NCBI GenBank assembly: GCA_041655765.1
Contig: JBBAEU010000002.1
Span: forward strand, 62,001 to 126,000
Length of the DNA: 64,000 nucleotides
Direction of reading: 5' to 3'
DNA from: Brumimicrobium sp041655765
GTDB lineage: Bacteria > Bacteroidota > Bacteroidia > Flavobacteriales_D > Crocinitomicaceae
The notes under the pieces are model-generated. The model had not been told where the DNA came from. It searched no databases and was given only the letters and a program-made list of their open reading frames with translations. A program made the translations under genes and the position numbers. This document shows positions 60,990 to 64,000 of this stretch, in pieces (position 1 is the stretch's first letter; each line of letters starts with the position of its first letter).

Positions 60990-62660
60990 GTGAGTAACGA
61001 AAATAAACATATCGACAAATTATTTAAGGATACATTAAATCAAAGACATTTTGATGTTTCTGAAACTTTTTTAGAAGATTTAAACAATCGTCTGAATCAG
61101 AAACAAAAGAAGAGAAAAATCTTTTGGTTGTTTCTTACTATTCCTACAGTTGGTTTACTTTTGACGGGAACATTCTTTGTTTTTAATAATCAAGAGAGTA
61201 AATCTGAAAATATATTACTTCAAGAAACCGAAGAATTTTCTTCTAGATTAACCGAGGTAAACAATGAGGTAAAGATCGTTTCACATGTAGATGAAACCAA
61301 ACGAACTTTACAATCTAAAATTGAACATTCAAAAGCTACTATTAAAGAAAAAAAGCAAGAAAATAAAAATATTAGTACACAATACATTGATGATTCTGAT
61401 AGTAAACAACTTGTCGAGAAGCATGAACTAAATAATCTCTCGAATAAAAATGATTCTCTGATATCAAATAAGCATTCGGGAATAAACGATACATTGAAAA
61501 CAAGTAATCCTTTGGATTTAAATAAAGAAGAAGAGAAGGCTCACTCCAATATAGAAACAGAACATTTATCAATTTCAACAGAGTCTCTGAATGATGAAGT
61601 GAAATCAATTTCTAATTTTAATCAAACTAAAACATCAATAAATATATCAGAAGATAATAATATTAAAGAACCTATCAATAACCCTAAAGTTTTTGAAGAA
61701 AATTTCAAACATACATCAGTAGAAATGTTTGAAAGCGAATTGGATAATATGGCATTATCTGATACAATTATAACTACAGTTGTTTCAAAAGACTCAATAT
61801 ATCAAGATGAAATCGAAATTGCCAAAGTAAATGATACCAGCGTCAGGGATTCTTCACATCAAAATACAGTAGATTCAACATTAATTGATAAAACAGTTGC
61901 GGAAGATTCAATTTATTCAACTAAAAAACCATGGCATTTTGACTTACAAGTTTTTGGAGGAGTTGGTTCAAGTTCTTATATTGATAAATCTAACAATGAA
62001 TTGTATTTGAATGAATTTAAAGAGAATCAAAAAAACACTGTATTATTTAATGCAGGAATTCTTGGGAGTATTACTTATCAAAATTTTACACTTAGGACAG
62101 GGATAGAATTTTCACAGACAGGAGAGAAGTTTGATTTTGAATTAAATGATATGAGTAGTTATGATTCTACTATTTCATCAACCAATATTGTAAATCAGTT
62201 GATTTCTTATTATGAACCGTGGGGTGCATGGAAGTATGACACAATCGTAGAGGAAATCATTACTTCAGACGAAACGGTTACCATCACTGATACGGTAAAA
62301 TCACAAATGATAATTACAAATCGATATAATTGGATTTCTGTCCCTATATCTGTTGGATACCAATTTAATTGGAACAAGTTTTCGGTTATCCCAAGAGTTG
62401 GCACAAGATTTAACTTTGCCTTCAGCAGAGATAATGGAAAACTGCCAAGTGAAGATTATTTGCAATTAGAAGAAAATACTTTTGAAAGATTTACCATTGA
62501 TTATTCAATTGATTTAGAATTTCGAAGAGATTTTACAAATTGGCACGTATTCTTATCTCCTTATTTTCGTTCCAATTTTAAGCCAACTATCAATAGCCAA
62601 GTTTTACAACGAAAATATTCAACATGGGGAGTAAATCTAGGCATTGGCTATAGATTTTAA
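60990..62660 (+). CDS. Trans-envelope anti-sigma-like protein with outer-membrane barrel (Dma-like)
   Basis: GTG start directly after the sigma stop codon. Layout: cytoplasmic head (~1-43, HIDKLFKDTLNQRHFDVSE), one membrane helix (~44-65, FWLFLTIPTVGLLLTG), a hydrophilic Ser/Asn/Asp/Glu/Lys-rich linker of ~250 residues without fold, then a beta-rich domain (~315-556) with amphipathic strands (WHFDLQVFGGVG, RYNWISVPISVGYQF, WHVFLSPYFRSNF, WGVNLGIGYRF), ending in Phe like outer-membrane proteins. This matches the dual-membrane-spanning anti-sigma (Dma) class described in Bacteroides. Its head is shorter than a typical anti-sigma domain, so sigma binding is inferred from position and layout. Confidence 0.8.
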   Translation: MSNENKHIDKLFKDTLNQRHFDVSETFLEDLNNRLNQKQKKRKIFWLFLTIPTVGLLLTGTFFVFNNQESKSENILLQETEEFSSRLTEVNNEVKIVSHVDETKRTLQSKIEHSKATIKEKKQENKNISTQYIDDSDSKQLVEKHELNNLSNKNDSLISNKHSGINDTLKTSNPLDLNKEEEKAHSNIETEHLSISTESLNDEVKSISNFNQTKTSINISEDNNIKEPINNPKVFEENFKHTSVEMFESELDNMALSDTIITTVVSKDSIYQDEIEIAKVNDTSVRDSSHQNTVDSTLIDKTVAEDSIYSTKKPWHFDLQVFGGVGSSSYIDKSNNELYLNEFKENQKNTVLFNAGILGSITYQNFTLRTGIEFSQTGEKFDFELNDMSSYDSTISSTNIVNQLISYYEPWGAWKYDTIVEEIITSDETVTITDTVKSQMIITNRYNWISVPISVGYQFNWNKFSVIPRVGTRFNFAFSRDNGKLPSEDYLQLEENTFERFTIDYSIDLEFRRDFTNWHVFLSPYFRSNFKPTINSQVLQRKYSTWGVNLGIGYRF

Positions 62661-62677
62661 TTATTGCGATATAATCC

Positions 62678-62709
62678 TTTGCTCCGTTAACATCATTTTA
62701 CTATCTTTG
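62678..62709 (+). promoter_or_regulatory. surE promoter with -33 and -7 elements
   Basis: TTTG (62678-62681) and TATCTTTG (62702-62709) are separated by 20 bp, near the Bacteroidota consensus. The start codon is 24 bp further on. Confidence 0.55.
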
Positions 62710-62733
62710 AGTTCTTAATAATAAGCAAAGAGT

Positions 62734-63501
62734 ATGTCGAAAAAACGTCCTTTAATTTTAGTAACAAATGATGATGGTATTCAAGCCAAAGGAATAAAAA
62801 GCCTTGTTGAGGTTGCAGAACAATTTGGAGATGTTGTTATTGTCGCTCCTGACAGCCCTCAATCGGGTATGGGACATGCAATTACAGTAAATAATGTTTT
62901 GCGTTTACATGATGTGCCATTTAACGGTCACCGCGCATTTATGTGCTCGGGTACACCAGTTGACTGTGTGAAGTTAGCAAACGCCGAAATTATTAAAGGT
63001 TTACCTGATTTGTTATTGTCGGGAATTAATCACGGAGAAAACAGCTCATCCAATGTTCTGTATTCTGGAACAATGTCGGCCGCAATTGAAGGTGCGATGA
63101 GTGGTGTTCCATCAATTGGATTTTCATTATTGGATTTTGACCCAGATGCTGACTTTACCGCATCTAAATGGGCTGCCACTGAGGTGATAAAACGTGCATT
63201 AACCAATGATTTACCCAAAAATATATGTTTAAATGTAAATATTCCGCAATTGGATGTCGAAGATATTAAAGGAATTCGTGTTTGTCGTCAAGCAAAAGCA
63301 TACTGGAACGATTCGTTTGATAAACGAAAAGACCAATTTGGAGCACCCTATTTCTGGCTGAAAGGAGAATTTAATCGCGATGATTGGAGCGAAGATTCAG
63401 ATATTTTTGCATTGGACAATGGCTATGTTTCTGTTGTTCCAACTCAATTTGATTTAACAGCTTATCATGCAATTAGTGAACTTAATCGGTGGAAGTTTTA
63501 A
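62734..63501 (+). CDS. surE: 5'/3'-nucleotidase SurE
   Basis: Divalent-metal nucleotidase linked to stationary-phase survival. It begins LILVTNDDGIQAKGI (metal Asp-Asp), with IVAPDSPQSGMGHAIT, MCSGTPVDCVKLA, DLLLSGINHGENSSSN (Asn) and YSGTMSAAIEG. 255 aa is normal. A well-formed promoter precedes it. The gene for a small membrane protein and lpxB follow closely, a common Bacteroidota order. Confidence 0.95.
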   Translation: MSKKRPLILVTNDDGIQAKGIKSLVEVAEQFGDVVIVAPDSPQSGMGHAITVNNVLRLHDVPFNGHRAFMCSGTPVDCVKLANAEIIKGLPDLLLSGINHGENSSSNVLYSGTMSAAIEGAMSGVPSIGFSLLDFDPDADFTASKWAATEVIKRALTNDLPKNICLNVNIPQLDVEDIKGIRVCRQAKAYWNDSFDKRKDQFGAPYFWLKGEFNRDDWSEDSDIFALDNGYVSVVPTQFDLTAYHAISELNRWKF

Positions 63502-63521
63502 CCAATATAAATTAGAAAACA

Positions 63522-63836
63522 ATGTCATTTTTCAATAAATTAGGGAAAAAATTAGACGATAGAAAATATGGGATTATATTCGGAATACTTTTCCCAATCA
63601 TTGCATTCGTACTTCTATGGATGATTAGGTTTAGTGATTTAACGTTCCAGCAAATGTATAACCTCGCAGCAAATAGTCCAGACAACAGAAATGTTGCCAT
63701 TTTCCCGATTTTACCCAATTTATTCTTGTTTTACTTTAGTAATTTCCGATTGAAATGGAATCGATTTACAACAGGTCTGGTTGCCGTAACAATCGTATAT
63801 GCGACATTAATTGCTTTTGTTATTCTTGTGGGATAA
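63522..63836 (+). CDS. Small three-helix membrane protein
   Basis: 104 aa, three predicted helices (~16-38, ~62-75, ~83-103) with charged tips. It starts FFNKLGKKLDDRKYG. Not a named family to me; from memory, small ORFs like this often separate surE and lpxB in Flavobacteriales, but the role is unknown. It starts 20 bp after surE and stops 6 bp before lpxB, so it is in that operon. Confidence 0.7.
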   Translation: MSFFNKLGKKLDDRKYGIIFGILFPIIAFVLLWMIRFSDLTFQQMYNLAANSPDNRNVAIFPILPNLFLFYFSNFRLKWNRFTTGLVAVTIVYATLIAFVILVG

Positions 63837-63842
63837 AACAAT

Positions 63843-64000
63843 ATGAAAAAAATCTATATCATAGCAGGCGAAGCATCGGGAGATTTACATGCTTCAAATT
63901 TGATGAAATCTATGCTACAAAAAGAGAAAAATATAGATTTTAGATATTGGGGGGGCGATTCTATGTCGGAAGTGCAAGGAAAACCTGTTAAACATATTTC
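63843..64000 (+). CDS. lpxB: Lipid-A-disaccharide synthase, N-terminal part
   Basis: Runs off the right edge after 52 codons. It starts MKKIYIIAGEASGDLHASN, the canonical glycine-rich N-terminus of LpxB, followed by IDFRYWGGDSM (usual FxGGxxM). LpxB joins two acylated glucosamines to form the lipid A disaccharide at the inner membrane's cytoplasmic face. The frame holds through a G7 run at 63949-63955. Confidence 0.92.
   Translation, partial: MKKIYIIAGEASGDLHASNLMKSMLQKEKNIDFRYWGGDSMSEVQGKPVKHI

Noticed and set aside
63949..63955. G7 run in lpxB as a frameshift site
   Set aside because: The frame stays consistent with the LpxB family across it (RYWGGDSM).

Overview
The window is AT-rich DNA from a Bacteroidota bacterium, most likely order Flavobacteriales (Crocinitomicaceae/Cryomorphaceae-like; the family is my inference). 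The evidence is: type IX secretion sorting tails on two proteins, a TonB-receptor/DUF4249 lipoprotein pair, a Sec-type (clade II) nitrous oxide reductase operon, a sigma factor coupled to a membrane-anchored outer-membrane-barrel protein, and repeated TAnnTTTG promoter elements in front of many genes. I found no rRNA, tRNA, CRISPR array, insertion sequence, phage or plasmid signature. Most of the window is ordinary chromosome.

Layout. 1-4.8 kb: the end of a DEAD/DEAH helicase, an ABC-F ATPase with one degenerate ATP site, and a converging three-gene polysaccharide-modification set (deacetylase, FemAB-like, AAC(3)-fold acetyltransferase). 4.9-11.7 kb: a Crp/Fnr regulator divergent from nosZ-(membrane protein)-nosL-nosD-nosF-nosY, with a candidate operator between them. 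11.8-19.1 kb: housekeeping genes (dihydroorotase, phosphoglycerate mutase, Nfu Fe-S carrier, cardiolipin synthase, HdeD-like protein, K+/H+ antiporter). 19.3-25.5 kb: a small secreted protein, a DoxD/DoxA gene broken at an A8 tract, yidD, a GtrA-like protein, pirin, and a diacylglycerol kinase overlapping an LtaS-like phosphoglycerol transferase. 25.6-31.1 kb: TonB receptor, DUF4249 lipoprotein, PhnP-like hydrolase, transglutaminase-like protein and DUF3298 lipoprotein. 31.1-34.7 kb: a beta-helix lipoprotein and a glycosyltransferase/SanA pair preceded by a decayed partial duplicate of itself. 34.7-51.2 kb: hisS-hutH, nif3-zinc ribbon, clpP-clpX, ychF, NlpC/P60, CtpA, MsbA-like ABC exporter, rpmH (not in the supplied ORFs), sucC and map. 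51.3-58.1 kb: a TauE/SafE permease, a T9SS subtilase with an altered catalytic Asp, and a GT2-HAD-MORN-lipoprotein operon. 58.2-62.7 kb: a T9SS protein with a triplicated four-cysteine module, then an ECF sigma factor whose stop codon abuts the GTG start of a protein with a cytoplasmic head, one inner-membrane helix, a ~250-residue linker and a C-terminal outer-membrane barrel. 62.7-64 kb: surE, a small membrane protein and the start of lpxB.

The most interesting items are the sigma/trans-envelope anti-sigma pair, the triplicated cysteine module, the glycosyltransferase/SanA duplication scar, the paired loss of one composite ATP site in the ABC-F protein, and the candidate operator centred about 40 nt before the predicted nosZ transcription start.
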